A stretch of DNA of 64,000 bases from Amycolatopsis marina (GTDB lineage: Bacteria > Actinomycetota > Actinomycetes > Mycobacteriales > Pseudonocardiaceae): positions 23,825-87,824 of the forward strand of contig NZ_FOKG01000002.1 of the NCBI RefSeq assembly GCF_900111885.1, in the 5' to 3' direction. Both the position numbers and the translations under genes were made by a program. The notes beneath the pieces were generated by a model, which had not been told where the DNA came from, made no database searches, and saw nothing but the letters and a program-made list of their open reading frames with translations. Of this stretch, positions 1 through 9,249 are shown one piece after another (within the stretch, counting starts at the first letter, position 1; every line of letters starts with the position of its first letter).

Positions 1-1484
1 GTGCCGGTCACCGTGACCGTGCTCGTCCCGGCGGGGGTGCTGCTGCTGGTTTTCAGCGTGAGTTTCGCGGTCTTCCCCGCGGTCACCGTGGCCGGCTGCA
101 ACACCGCTTCGGCGCCACTGGGCAGTCCCGACGCGGTCAGCGCGATGTCCTCGGCACCGGCCTCCCCCGCGGTCGTGGACACCGTCGCCGACACATACCC
201 ACCCGGCACCACCTCCACCGAACCCGGCACCACCGACAACGAAAACTCACCCTCACCCGGCGGATCGCCAGGATCTTCCCCACCGATGAATCCGGTGTAG
301 AGCAGCCGGTTCGGCGATCCACTGCCTGGGTTCTTGACGACACTTGTGGTGGCATTGGAATTCAGCGTCTGACCGACCTGCGCGGGCGTCGCACTCTGGT
401 TCGCCTGCAGATACAACGCGACAGCACCGGCAACGTGCGGACTCGCCATCGACGTGCCGGACATGTTGGTGCTTCCGCTGTCACTGCTGTTCGACGCCGA
501 CGTGATGTTGCTGCCCGGCGCAAAGATATCGACGCAGCTGCCGTAGTTGGAGAAGCTCGACCGATTGTCCGAGGCATCGGTCGAGCCGACAGTGATGACC
601 TCGGGCAGCTTTGCCGGCCCGGTGTTGCAGGCATCGGCACTCGAGTTGCCTGCCGCGACCGCCGTCGGGACACCGGCGCGAACCATCCCGGCCATCGCCT
701 CGTCACCGATGTTCGGGGTGTCGAAGGTCAGACTCATGTTGGCCACCGCGGGCAGTGCCGCGTTCTTCGTGACCCACTCGATGCCCTCGATGGAGTCGGA
801 GTCCGGTGCCGATCCCCCGCACCCCAGCACCTTCACGCCGACCAGGTCGACCTTCTTGGCCAGCCCCCACGTCTTTCCGCCGACCGTGCCCGCCACGTGC
901 GTACCGTGACCGTTGCAGTCGTTCGCGTCGGGGTCCTCGTCCACATGGTCGTAACCGCTCTTCGCCCTGCCCTCGAAATCGTTGTGGGAGTAGCGGATTC
1001 CGGTGTCGATGATGTAGGCGGTGACGTCGTCTGCCGTGTTGTTGTACGTGTATTCCTTGTCCAGCGGGAGATTGCGCTGGTCCACCCGGTCGATGCCGTA
1101 CGTCGCACCGGTCTGGGTGTCGGCGATCTGGGCCGTGCCGTCCTCGAACACCGCTCGCACCGACGGTTCCGCCGCCAGCCTGCTCGCCGCGGCCTCGCTC
1201 ATCCCGCGGACCGCGAATCCCCGCATCGACGCGGTGAACGTCGACTTCAGTGCCGCATCGTACTTCTGCGCCAGTGACGCCGCCGCACGCTCAATCGCCG
1301 CTGGACTCGACGAGGCCTGGACACCGTCCTTCAGCGACACCACATACCCACCGGGCACATGCCGTTCGGCCTGCACAACCGCTCCTTCCGCGGCCGTGGC
1401 GACCGTCGCGGAGGTACCGATTCCGGTGGCCAGCGCCGCGGAGAACAGGGCCAGCACACCGACCGCTCTGCTCGTTCTTCTCAT
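1..1484 (-). CDS. S8 subtilisin-like secreted protease (3' end outside window)
   Basis: Secreted serine protease of the subtilase (S8) family; the C-terminus runs off the window, leaving 494 codons. Start ATG at 1484 opens a typical signal peptide (MRRT, then a hydrophobic core to about residue 32). An inhibitor_I9-type prodomain occupies about residues 45-117. The catalytic triad is visible: D160 in the YIIDTG motif, H193 in NGHGTHVAGT and S345 in SGTSMASPHVAG. After about residue 395 a Ser/Thr/Val-rich beta-sandwich-like domain follows, probably for binding or stability. It lies 32 bp downstream of a second S8 gene on the same strand, so the two may be co-transcribed. It probably degrades extracellular protein; the substrate is unknown. 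Confidence 0.93.
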   Translation of the reverse strand, partial: MRRTSRAVGVLALFSAALATGIGTSATVATAAEGAVVQAERHVPGGYVVSLKDGVQASSSPAAIERAAASLAQKYDAALKSTFTASMRGFAVRGMSEAAASRLAAEPSVRAVFEDGTAQIADTQTGATYGIDRVDQRNLPLDKEYTYNNTADDVTAYIIDTGIRYSHNDFEGRAKSGYDHVDEDPDANDCNGHGTHVAGTVGGKTWGLAKKVDLVGVKVLGCGGSAPDSDSIEGIEWVTKNAALPAVANMSLTFDTPNIGDEAMAGMVRAGVPTAVAAGNSSADACNTGPAKLPEVITVGSTDASDNRSSFSNYGSCVDIFAPGSNITSASNSSDSGSTNMSGTSMASPHVAGAVALYLQANQSATPAQVGQTLNSNATTSVVKNPGSGSPNRLLYTGFIGGEDPGDPPGEGEFSLSVVPGSVEVVPGGYVSATVSTTAGEAGAEDIALTASGLPSGAEAVLQPATVTAGKTAKLTLKTSSSTPAGTSTVTVTG

Positions 1485-1516
1485 CGTCTGCGATTTCCCT
1501 TCGAAGCCGGTGAGCA

Positions 1517-3121
1517 TCAGAAAGTCACGCCGAAGCTGTCGATGGTTCCCTCGTCGTAGTCGTAGACATCCTGAACGCGCAGCTTCCAGGTGCCTGCCCG
1601 GTTCTCCGACGACGTGTCGACCGCGTACGTCTTGGTCAGGTCGATCGTGCTCTCCCCGCCCGCTGTCTTGAGTCCGTAGACCTTTCCGCTGGGGCCGACC
1701 AGCTCGATCTTCAGGTCACCGGTGTAGGTGTGCTTGATCGCGACCGCGACCGAGGTGTCCGTCGTGCCCTTGCCCTCGCAGCCGGTGAACGTCAGCTCGC
1801 TGGTGACAGCAGCGCCCGAGTCCGGAATGGACACGTCGTCACCGTTGGTGCCACCCGCGCAGGTCGGATCCCCCGGGTCGCCACCGCCGTCGTTCAAATA
1901 GGACATGTTGAGCAACTCGTTCGGCGACCCTGTCTTGATGTCTGTCAGCACTCCGCTGGTGGCGTTGTTCACCAACGCGTCCCGCACCTGCCGCGGACTG
2001 TCGTCCTGCTTCGCCGCGAGATGCAGCGCCGCGGCGCCTGCGACGTGCGGAGTGGCCATCGAGGTCCCGCCGATGGTGTTCGTCGCCGAGTCGCCCGTGC
2101 TCCAGGTGGACTTGATCTCCGTACCCGGCGCCCAGATGTCCAGGCAACGTCCCCAGTTGGAGGACACCGACTCGCCGCGCCAGATCGAGCGACGGTCCTG
2201 CTGGTCCGAGGCGCCGACGGTGATGGCTTCGCCCGTACGGGCCGGGCTGGTCTGGCACGCGTCCACACCGGAATTGCCCGCGGCGACCGCGAGGGTCACA
2301 CCGGACGCGATGATGCCCCGCGCCGCGTCATCGACCGCGCTGCTGGCACCTCCACCGAGACTCATGTTCGCGACGGCGGGCAGCTGCGCGTTGTCCGATA
2401 CCCAGTCCATCCCGGCGATGATCTGTGAGTACTGACCGCTGCCCTGGCAGTTCAACACCCGGACACCGACGAGGTCGACCTTCTTGGCGACCCCGTAGGT
2501 CTTGCTGCCGATGGTGCCCGCGACGTGTGTCCCGTGCCCGTTGCAGTCGTTGGCCACCGGGTCGTTGTCGATGAAGTCGTATCCGTTCGCCGCCCTGCTC
2601 TCGAACTCGTTGTGCGTCGTGCGGACGCCGGTGTCAAGGACGTAGGCGGTCACCCCGCCACCCGCGGTGTCCGGATAGGTGAACTTGCCGTCCATCGGCA
2701 GGTCCGCCTCGTCGATCCGGTCCAGACCCCATGGCGGGTTGGTCTGCGTGCCGACCACCTTCGCGAACTTGTCCTGCTCGACGTATGCCACATTCGGCTC
2801 GGCGGCGAGCCTGCGGGCCTGGCGCTCGCTCATGGTGGCGGAGAACCCGCGCAGGGCGGTGTCATAGGTGAACCGGAGCTGCCCCTTGTACTTCGAGGCG
2901 AGCGCGCGCGCCTCGGCCGGAACGGCCTGCGCCCGCACGTCGCTGTCCTCGAACACGACGATGTAGCTACCGTCCACGGCGCCCTCCGCGCCCGCGCCAC
3001 GGATCTCCCCTTCCGGCGTGGCCGCGGCGTTGCCCGCGACCGCGAAAGCCGCCAGCGCGGTCACGCCCGCCAGGACGCAGGCCCCCGCAACCCTTCGCCG
3101 GGACCGATGATGTTGACGCAT
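1517..3121 (-). CDS. S8 subtilisin-like secreted protease with C-terminal P domain
   Basis: Secreted subtilase, 534 residues. An ATG at 3133 is in frame, but the ATG at 3121 is preferred because GGAG sits 7 bases before it, inside the longer reading. Signal peptide residues 1-35, I9 prodomain about 50-118, peptidase about 150-385 with triad D163 (VLDTG), H196 (NGHGTHVAG) and S354 (GGTSMATPHVAG). A Gly/Asp-rich linker leads to a C-terminal P/proprotein-convertase-like beta domain (about 425-534), common in actinobacterial secreted proteases. It is a divergent paralogue of the gene just downstream, consistent with tandem duplication: prodomain and catalytic core align, but the C-terminal modules differ. 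Confidence 0.93.
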   Translation of the reverse strand: MRQHHRSRRRVAGACVLAGVTALAAFAVAGNAAATPEGEIRGAGAEGAVDGSYIVVFEDSDVRAQAVPAEARALASKYKGQLRFTYDTALRGFSATMSERQARRLAAEPNVAYVEQDKFAKVVGTQTNPPWGLDRIDEADLPMDGKFTYPDTAGGGVTAYVLDTGVRTTHNEFESRAANGYDFIDNDPVANDCNGHGTHVAGTIGSKTYGVAKKVDLVGVRVLNCQGSGQYSQIIAGMDWVSDNAQLPAVANMSLGGGASSAVDDAARGIIASGVTLAVAAGNSGVDACQTSPARTGEAITVGASDQQDRRSIWRGESVSSNWGRCLDIWAPGTEIKSTWSTGDSATNTIGGTSMATPHVAGAAALHLAAKQDDSPRQVRDALVNNATSGVLTDIKTGSPNELLNMSYLNDGGGDPGDPTCAGGTNGDDVSIPDSGAAVTSELTFTGCEGKGTTDTSVAVAIKHTYTGDLKIELVGPSGKVYGLKTAGGESTIDLTKTYAVDTSSENRAGTWKLRVQDVYDYDEGTIDSFGVTF

Positions 3122-3408
3122 CAGATACTCCATTCGCTGACTCGTGGCCGACAGCCACGGCGCGGCATCGACAGGGGTGTTGGTGATGACTCACAGCCAC
3201 GCTCGGCTCACTGTCGGCGGCCTCGACCGAGTGAACAACCGAGGGCTGGCTAGGTATGAGTACGTATCTAAATCACCGATCGAAGGCCGCTGTCAGCGCA
3301 TTGAGCTGCGAAAGCAGGTAGTCGAATCGGACACGAACCTCTACAGTCGGTCAACTCGAAGGGGTGTGTCCCAGGCCACATCCACATTCGGCGAGGTGGG
3401 AGCCGACC
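3122..3408. other. Divergent intergenic region, S8 protease / LuxR regulator
   Basis: About 290 bp separating the minus-strand protease from the plus-strand LuxR-type regulator. No convincing gene is seen. It is locally more AT-rich around 3250-3290, with TACGTATCTAAATC, which suggests promoters for one or both sides, but no hexamer pair could be assigned with confidence. Confidence 0.4.
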
Positions 3409-6312
3409 ATGACACGCTCGATCCAGCGCAGGGAGTCAGCGACGGGCACGGGAACGACGGTGCGTACGAGTTCCCCGGTTCTGGTGGGCCGTTCGGCGGA
3501 ACTGCGCACGCTGGTCTCCGTCGCGTCCCGCCCCGGCGCCGTCGTGTTCGTCGAGGGCGAGGCCGGAGTCGGAAAGACCCGGCTGGTCACCGAACTGCTC
3601 GAGCGACCCGAAATGGCCGCCCAGCGAGTACTGCTCGGCCACTGCCAGCCACTGCGCGAACCATTCCCCTACGGAGTCGTGCTCGACGCACTGCGGGGCC
3701 TCGACGCGCGGCACATCGCGCTGTCGGCGCTGAGCCCCGTCGCCGGCGCCCTGCATCCCTACCTCCCGGAACTGGCCTGCGTCCTGCCGGAACGGCCGGA
3801 ACCCCTGGGCGACTCGCGGGCGGAGCGGCACCGGCTGTTCCGGGCCGTGCGGGAACTGCTCGACGCACTCGGCCCCGCGCTGCTGGTGATCGAGGACCTG
3901 CACTGGGCCGACGACGGGTCCCGCCAGCTGCTGCGGTTTCTCATGTCCAAGCCCCCTGCCCGGCTGAGCCAGCTGGTGACCTACCGGCGTGAGGACATCC
4001 CCGGCGGTATCGCGCTCGGTACCGCGTACCGGCCCGCTCCTGGCGGCGTCAGCGCCACCGTGGATCTGCAGCCGCTCGACGCCGACGACGTCCGCACGCT
4101 CACCTCCGCGATTCTCGGAATCCACCTGGTCTCCGCCGGTTTCGCGGCCCGGCTGCACGAACGCACCGCCGGTATCCCGTTCGTGGTCGAGGAGACCCTG
4201 CGCGCGCTGCGCAATCCCGAGGGGGCGGTGCGCGCGAGTGGCTCGGCCGCACGCCGGCTGCTGGACAATGTCGAGGTACCCGCACTACTGCGCGAGGCGA
4301 TGCTGGAGCGACTCGCCGGCCTTTCGGTGCCCGCACGCCGTGTCACGCAAGCCGCCTCCGTGCTCAGTGTTCCCGCCCCCGCCGAACTGATAACCACCGT
4401 GTCCGGACTGACACCGGAGCGGGGGAGGGCCGCACTGGCGCAGGCCCTGCACGCCAACGTGCTGCTGGAACGCGCGGACTGCAGCTACGGCTTCCGCCAC
4501 GCACTGGCACAGCAGGCCGTCTACCGCACCCTGCCGGGGCCCGACCGCGAACGCCTGCACCTGCGGGCCGCAGAAGCACTGAGCCTGCGGGACCCGCTGC
4601 CACTGGTGCAGCTCGCGGAGCACTGCCGCAAAGGCGGCGCACGAAAGGACTGGATGCGGTACGCGGAATCCGCCGCCGACACCGCAGCGGTGGCGGGCGA
4701 CGCGGGAACCGCGACCGCGTGCCTGCGGTCGCTGCTCGACAGCCCGGACATGGCACCATCCGATGTGGACAGACTGGCCGGGAAGCTCAGCGGGGTGGCC
4801 TTCAACGGTCTCGCCCAGTACGAGGTCACCGCCGCCCTGGAGCGACTGCTCACCGATCCGCGGCTCTCCGCGGCGGTACGGGGAGAGGTCCGGCTCAGCC
4901 TCGGGCTGTTGCTCATCCGGCAGGCAGGCGGCCTGGCCGCGGGGAGGTTCGAGATCGCACAGGCGATCGACGAACTCCAGCACCGGCCGGAACTGCGGGC
5001 GAAGGCCATGTCCGTACTCGCACAGCCGTACATCGGCAGCACGCCCGTCGCGGAGCATCTGCGCTGGCTCGACGAGGTCGACAGGGTGGTGGACCAGACC
5101 GGCTCCGGTCCGACGTCGACCAGTCTGCTGGCGAACAGTGTGGCTTCCCGGCTGCTGCTGGGCGACCCCGCCGCGTGGCGGTCGGCCGAGCGGCTACCCG
5201 CCCGTGTCGCGACTGCCGAAGAGCAACGATTCCTTGCCAGGGCACACTGCAACGTGGCGGACTCGTGCTCCTGGATCGGATACCACCGCAGCGCCAACGA
5301 CTACATCCGCAGCGGCATCCGTCTCGCCGCCGACTGCGGGGCACCCTTCGTCGTGAGCACGGCCCGCGCCACGCAGGCGCACGTCGACTGGCTCACCGGC
5401 TCGTGGGACGGACTCGGGGAACGGGCGCAGCGGCTCATCGACGAGTATCACGATCTACTGCCGGTGACCGGCGAGCTCTCTCTCGTGCTCGGCTCGCTGG
5501 CGGTCGCGGCGGGCGAGTGGGATCGCGCGGCCGGTCATCTCGAGCACACGGGCATCGACGATCCGGAGAACGCCATCACCCCGGTGGTCATCGCCGCTCA
5601 CGCGGAGATGATCCGGCTGCAACTGGCCAAGGGAAACCTGCCCGACGCTTCGGACCAGGCCGACCGCGGACTGCGGCTGCTGCGACGAAAAGGGGTGTGG
5701 GTCTGGGCGGGCCCGCTGGCTCCCTGCGCCGTCGAGGCGCTCTTCCGGTCGGGGCGGGTGTCCGAGGCCCGCGCGCTGGTCGAGGAACTGGAGTCGGGCA
5801 TCACCGGTCACGACGCACCCGTGGCGGACGCCGCACTCCTGCTCTGCCAGGGGTTGCTGATGGCAGAGGACGGCAGGCCCGACCGCGCCGCCGAGCTCAT
5901 GGGCGAGGCAGCGGAGGCGTACGGCGAACTCCCCGCGCCCTATCTCGCCGCGCTGGCGACCGAGCGGCGGATGCGCCTGCTCGTCGAACGCGGCCTCGAC
6001 GACGGAACCGAGGCGACGCTCGCGCGGCTGGCCGCCACCTTCGACACGCTCGGCGCGGCACGCGACGCCGCCAGATGCCGCCATCTGCTGCGCGCGGGAG
6101 GCGCGGGCCAGCCATCGCGGCGGGGTCGCCGCGGCTACGGTGACGAGCTCTCTCCCCGGGAACGGGACGTGGCACGGCTGGTGGCCGACGGACGGACGAA
6201 CAGGGAGATCGCGGACGCGCTGTTCCTGTCCCGCAGAACCGTCGAGCAGCATGTCGCCGGGATCCTGCGCAAGCTCAAGCTCAGCTCGCGCACCGAGCTG
6301 CGGACCCACTGA
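3409..6312 (+). CDS. LuxR-family regulator with N-terminal AAA/NACHT-like ATPase (LAL type)
   Basis: Large ATP-binding LuxR (LAL/MalT-like) transcriptional regulator, 967 residues, within the family range of 850-1000. An upstream in-frame GTG at 3364 exists, but ATG 3409 has the ribosome site GGTGGGAG just before it. Walker A GEAGVGKT lies at about residues 50-57 and Walker B LLVIEDLHWAD at about 160. A long alpha-helical TPR-like middle follows. The C-terminal LuxR HTH (LSPRERDVARLVADG through RRTVEQHVAGILRKL) lies at about 900-960. Such proteins are ATP-dependent activators whose middle region senses a ligand or partner. Its target is unknown; it stands alone, divergent from the subtilase pair, which could be its regulon (inference). 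Confidence 0.93.
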   Translation: MTRSIQRRESATGTGTTVRTSSPVLVGRSAELRTLVSVASRPGAVVFVEGEAGVGKTRLVTELLERPEMAAQRVLLGHCQPLREPFPYGVVLDALRGLDARHIALSALSPVAGALHPYLPELACVLPERPEPLGDSRAERHRLFRAVRELLDALGPALLVIEDLHWADDGSRQLLRFLMSKPPARLSQLVTYRREDIPGGIALGTAYRPAPGGVSATVDLQPLDADDVRTLTSAILGIHLVSAGFAARLHERTAGIPFVVEETLRALRNPEGAVRASGSAARRLLDNVEVPALLREAMLERLAGLSVPARRVTQAASVLSVPAPAELITTVSGLTPERGRAALAQALHANVLLERADCSYGFRHALAQQAVYRTLPGPDRERLHLRAAEALSLRDPLPLVQLAEHCRKGGARKDWMRYAESAADTAAVAGDAGTATACLRSLLDSPDMAPSDVDRLAGKLSGVAFNGLAQYEVTAALERLLTDPRLSAAVRGEVRLSLGLLLIRQAGGLAAGRFEIAQAIDELQHRPELRAKAMSVLAQPYIGSTPVAEHLRWLDEVDRVVDQTGSGPTSTSLLANSVASRLLLGDPAAWRSAERLPARVATAEEQRFLARAHCNVADSCSWIGYHRSANDYIRSGIRLAADCGAPFVVSTARATQAHVDWLTGSWDGLGERAQRLIDEYHDLLPVTGELSLVLGSLAVAAGEWDRAAGHLEHTGIDDPENAITPVVIAAHAEMIRLQLAKGNLPDASDQADRGLRLLRRKGVWVWAGPLAPCAVEALFRSGRVSEARALVEELESGITGHDAPVADAALLLCQGLLMAEDGRPDRAAELMGEAAEAYGELPAPYLAALATERRMRLLVERGLDDGTEATLARLAATFDTLGAARDAARCRHLLRAGGAGQPSRRGRRGYGDELSPRERDVARLVADGRTNREIADALFLSRRTVEQHVAGILRKLKLSSRTELRTH

Positions 6313-6521
6313 GCGCGACGGGACGCCCGAAAACCCGTTGCGCCGCGCACCTGCGACCGGCATGGTGAGTTCGTCCGGCACGTCGCCGGGTCTGCGTGGG
6401 ACGAGAGGAGGTGGCCCGATGGCCGACTTCGCAGCGGATGCCGTCCGCGCCCTTCCGCACGTCCCGCCCCGGTAGTCCGCCGTGCCGGTGGGGCGTCCAC
6501 TTCTGCCAAGGAGTCCCACCA

Positions 6522-7502
6522 GTGCGACAGCACGACTTCCAGCACCATTCCCACGACGACTTCGCCGACGACGCCGACTTCGGCGCTGACGTCCCCCGCC
6601 GACGGCGCAGGCCCCGGTTCGACGACGAGGCACAACCAACCCGTTCCGGCCGGCTCACCGAAGCCGCCAAGCAGCGCCTGAGCGCGCTGCGCGCTGATGC
6701 GGCCACCGAAACCGAGGTGCCCGGTGACGGTGACCGCTGGTCCACCTGGGGCGACTGCGTCCAGGGTCCACACCCGCCACCCGCGTGGGTGGTGACCGAA
6801 CTCGGCGCCGTCGACACCGAGCTGGGTGTGCTCAAGACCGGCAAAGAAGCCGATGTCCACCTGCTCCGCCGTGGCCTGCCCGGCGCGGAGCCGGGCTGCC
6901 TGCTCGCCGCGAAGCGCTACCGCGGCGACGAGCACCGGCTGTTCCGTCGCGACGCGGGCTATCTGGAGGGCAGGCGGATGCGCCGATCCAGGGAGATGCG
7001 GGCCATGCGGCACCGCACGTCCTTCGGCCGGAACCTGGTGGCCGAGCAGTGGGCGGTGGCCGAGTTCGCCACGCTCGGCACCCTCTGGTCCGACGGAGCT
7101 CCCGTGCCGTATCCGGTGCAGCGGGACGGGACCGAACTGCTGCTGGAGTTCATCGGGGAAGCCGACGGCACCGCCGCTCCCCGGTTGGCCGAACTGCGTC
7201 CTCGCGGCGCCGACCTCCGTGATCTGTGGCACCAGATCACCACGGCACTCGAGTCACTCGCCGTGCGCGGCCTTACCCACGGCGATCTCTCCGCCTACAA
7301 CATACTGGTCCACAACGGACAGATCGTACTGATCGACCTGCCGCAGGTGGTGGACGTGGTGGCCAACCCGTCCGGGTCCGATTTCCTCGCCCGGGACGTG
7401 CGGAACGTCGCCGCCTGGTTCGCCGCGCGGGGTCTGCCCGATGACGTGCTGGACGTGACGGCGCTCACGGTTGATCTCCACAGGGCGATGGGGCTCACCT
7501 GA
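6522..7502 (+). CDS. RIO-family serine/threonine protein kinase
   Basis: Atypical RIO1-like kinase, 326 residues. The open frame extends upstream to 6396, but GTG at 6522 is chosen because AAGGAG (6508-6513) stands 8 bases before it. The N-terminus is charged and His/Asp/Arg-rich, probably disordered. The RIO phosphate-binding signature TGKEADVHLL is at about residue 107. The catalytic loop LTHGDLSAYNILVHNG carries the catalytic Asp and metal-binding Asn, and LIDLPQ carries the metal-binding Asp. RIO kinases act in ribosome maturation in archaea and eukaryotes; bacterial substrates are largely unknown. The next gene, 238 bp downstream, is a DEAD-box RNA helicase, which suggests a shared RNA or ribosome role. 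Confidence 0.92.
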   Translation: MRQHDFQHHSHDDFADDADFGADVPRRRRRPRFDDEAQPTRSGRLTEAAKQRLSALRADAATETEVPGDGDRWSTWGDCVQGPHPPPAWVVTELGAVDTELGVLKTGKEADVHLLRRGLPGAEPGCLLAAKRYRGDEHRLFRRDAGYLEGRRMRRSREMRAMRHRTSFGRNLVAEQWAVAEFATLGTLWSDGAPVPYPVQRDGTELLLEFIGEADGTAAPRLAELRPRGADLRDLWHQITTALESLAVRGLTHGDLSAYNILVHNGQIVLIDLPQVVDVVANPSGSDFLARDVRNVAAWFAARGLPDDVLDVTALTVDLHRAMGLT

Positions 7503-7740
7503 GTTCGTCCGCGCGCTGGGGTACAGTAGGTGACGCACCGCAACTGGTGGCGCGCTTCCGCGCCGTCAAGCCGGCAGACAGGCGCGCGGTGCTCCACCCC
7601 AACGGCGTCGTGGTTCCTCCGCGGAATCGCCGCCGGGTTCGTCCCTGTGAACGCCCACTTGATTTTCATGTCGGCCCGCCTGCGTGCGGGCAACGGGCCT
7701 CCTTGCGACGTTCCACGTCCGAGAGGCACGAGGCATTTCT
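7503..7740 (+). promoter_or_regulatory. Putative structured 5' leader of the DEAD-box helicase gene
   Basis: A 238-bp gap with no gene. GGCGCG (7549-7554) pairs perfectly with CGCGCC (7559-7564) across a CTTC loop. The same CGCGCC can instead pair with a second GGCGCG at 7581-7586, which gives two exclusive hairpins. CACC/GGTG (7536-7549) adds a small stem. A further hairpin GCCCGC/GCGGGC (7674-7679 with 7686-7691) lies about 50 bp before the start codon. A weak -10-like TACAGT is at 7522-7527. DEAD-box helicase mRNAs often have long, cold- or self-regulated leaders. Function here is inferred. Confidence 0.45.
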
Positions 7741-9192
7741 GTGACAGTCACGCTCGATTCCGACCGTTCGACCCGTAAGCCGAGGCAGCACGCCGGCGCG
7801 GAGGCGCTCTCGCGCACCGCCAGCGGCGCTCCGGTGAAGTCGTTCGCCGAATTGAACCTGCCCGCTCCGCTGCTACGCACGCTGCAGGAGGCGGGAATGG
7901 ACACCCCCTTCGCCATCCAGGCGGCAACCCTGCCCGACGCGCTCGCGGGCCGCGATGTGCTCGGCAGGGCGCAGACCGGTTCGGGCAAGACCCTCGCCTT
8001 CGGCCTCGCCCTGCTGGCGCGGCTCGACGGCGGCAAGGCCCGCGCCAAGCGCCCCAGGGCGCTGGTGCTGGTCCCGACCCGGGAACTCGCCATGCAGGTC
8101 GCCGACGCGCTGACCCCGCTGGCGAAGTCGATGAACATGTGGTGCCGCACCGCCGTCGGCGGGATGGCCTTCAACCGGCAGGCCGAGGCACTCAACCGGG
8201 GCGTCGACCTGCTGATCGCCACCCCCGGCCGGCTCTCGGACCACGTCCGGCAGGGCACCTGCGTGCTCTCCGACGTCAACTTCGTCACGCTCGACGAGGC
8301 TGACCAGATGGCCGACATGGGCTTCCTGCCCCAGGTGCGGGAGATCCTCGACCTCACCCCGGCTCGCGGACAGCGACTGCTGTTCTCCGCCACGCTCGAC
8401 GGTGACGTGGAGAAGCTGGTCAAGGCGTACCTGACCGACCCGGTCACGCACTCGATCGCACCGATGACCGCCAGCGTCACCACCATGGAGCACCACCTGT
8501 TGCAGGTGTCGCACCAGGACAAGCAGGCCGTGCTGACCGAGATCGGCGCCCGCGAGGGCCGCACGATCATGTTCGTCCGCACCAAGCACCACGTGGACCG
8601 CCTCGCCGAGCGCCTCAGGGCCAGCGGCGTGCATGCGGCCGCGCTGCACGGTGGCAAGACCCAGGGCCAGCGCAACCGCGTGCTGTCGGACTTCAAGGAA
8701 GGCAGGACCCCGGTCCTGGTCGCCACCGACGTCGCGGCTCGTGGCATCCACGTGGACGACATCAGCCTGGTCGTGCACGTGGACCCGGCCGCCGACCACA
8801 AGGACTACCTGCACCGTGCGGGTCGCACGGCGCGGGCCGGCGCCTCGGGCGTCGTGGTGACGATGGTCACCAACGACCAGCGCAGGATGGTCCGCAGGAT
8901 GATCGACCGGGCCGGGGTCAAGGCCGAGCAGACCGTCGTTCGCCCCGGCGAGCACGAGCTGACCCGGATCACCGGCGCTCGCACACCGAGCGGCGAGCCG
9001 GTCCCCGAGCCCAAGTTCCGCGCGCCGCGGCCCTCCTCGGGTGGGCGCCGTACCGGTGCTCCCACCGGTCGCGGAAGGCCGCCCTTCGGCGGTCGCCGCG
9101 AGCAGGGTGGCAGCGGTGGCGGCCGTGGCCGCTCCCAGTTCGGCAGGCCGCAGAGCGGCCGCGGGCCCGCCCGCCGCCGCACCGAGGGCTGA
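7741..9192 (+). CDS. DEAD-box ATP-dependent RNA helicase
   Basis: RNA helicase, 483 residues. GTG at 7741 is taken as the start; the frame continues upstream to 7684 without family similarity. Q-motif region at about 33-60, Walker A AQTGSGKT (77-84), motif II DEAD (185-188), motif III SAT (215-217), and motif VI HRAGRTARAG in the second RecA lobe. The C-terminal 80 residues form an Arg/Gly-rich tail typical of RhlE-like proteins and probably bind RNA non-specifically. The role is RNA unwinding in ribosome assembly or mRNA decay. It follows a RIO kinase and a leader that looks structured. Confidence 0.95.
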   Translation: MTVTLDSDRSTRKPRQHAGAEALSRTASGAPVKSFAELNLPAPLLRTLQEAGMDTPFAIQAATLPDALAGRDVLGRAQTGSGKTLAFGLALLARLDGGKARAKRPRALVLVPTRELAMQVADALTPLAKSMNMWCRTAVGGMAFNRQAEALNRGVDLLIATPGRLSDHVRQGTCVLSDVNFVTLDEADQMADMGFLPQVREILDLTPARGQRLLFSATLDGDVEKLVKAYLTDPVTHSIAPMTASVTTMEHHLLQVSHQDKQAVLTEIGAREGRTIMFVRTKHHVDRLAERLRASGVHAAALHGGKTQGQRNRVLSDFKEGRTPVLVATDVAARGIHVDDISLVVHVDPAADHKDYLHRAGRTARAGASGVVVTMVTNDQRRMVRRMIDRAGVKAEQTVVRPGEHELTRITGARTPSGEPVPEPKFRAPRPSSGGRRTGAPTGRGRPPFGGRREQGGSGGGRGRSQFGRPQSGRGPARRRTEG

Positions 9193-9249
9193 TACCGGAA
9201 CCCTGGGGTGCGGCCCTGCCGCTCCCCGGGCGATGCGAGACTGCCTGAC

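Noticed and set aside
4719..6143. 474-codon frame on the same strand as the LuxR regulator
   Set aside because: Arg/Gly/Pro-rich +1 shadow of the regulator, whose Walker and HTH motifs are in the other frame.
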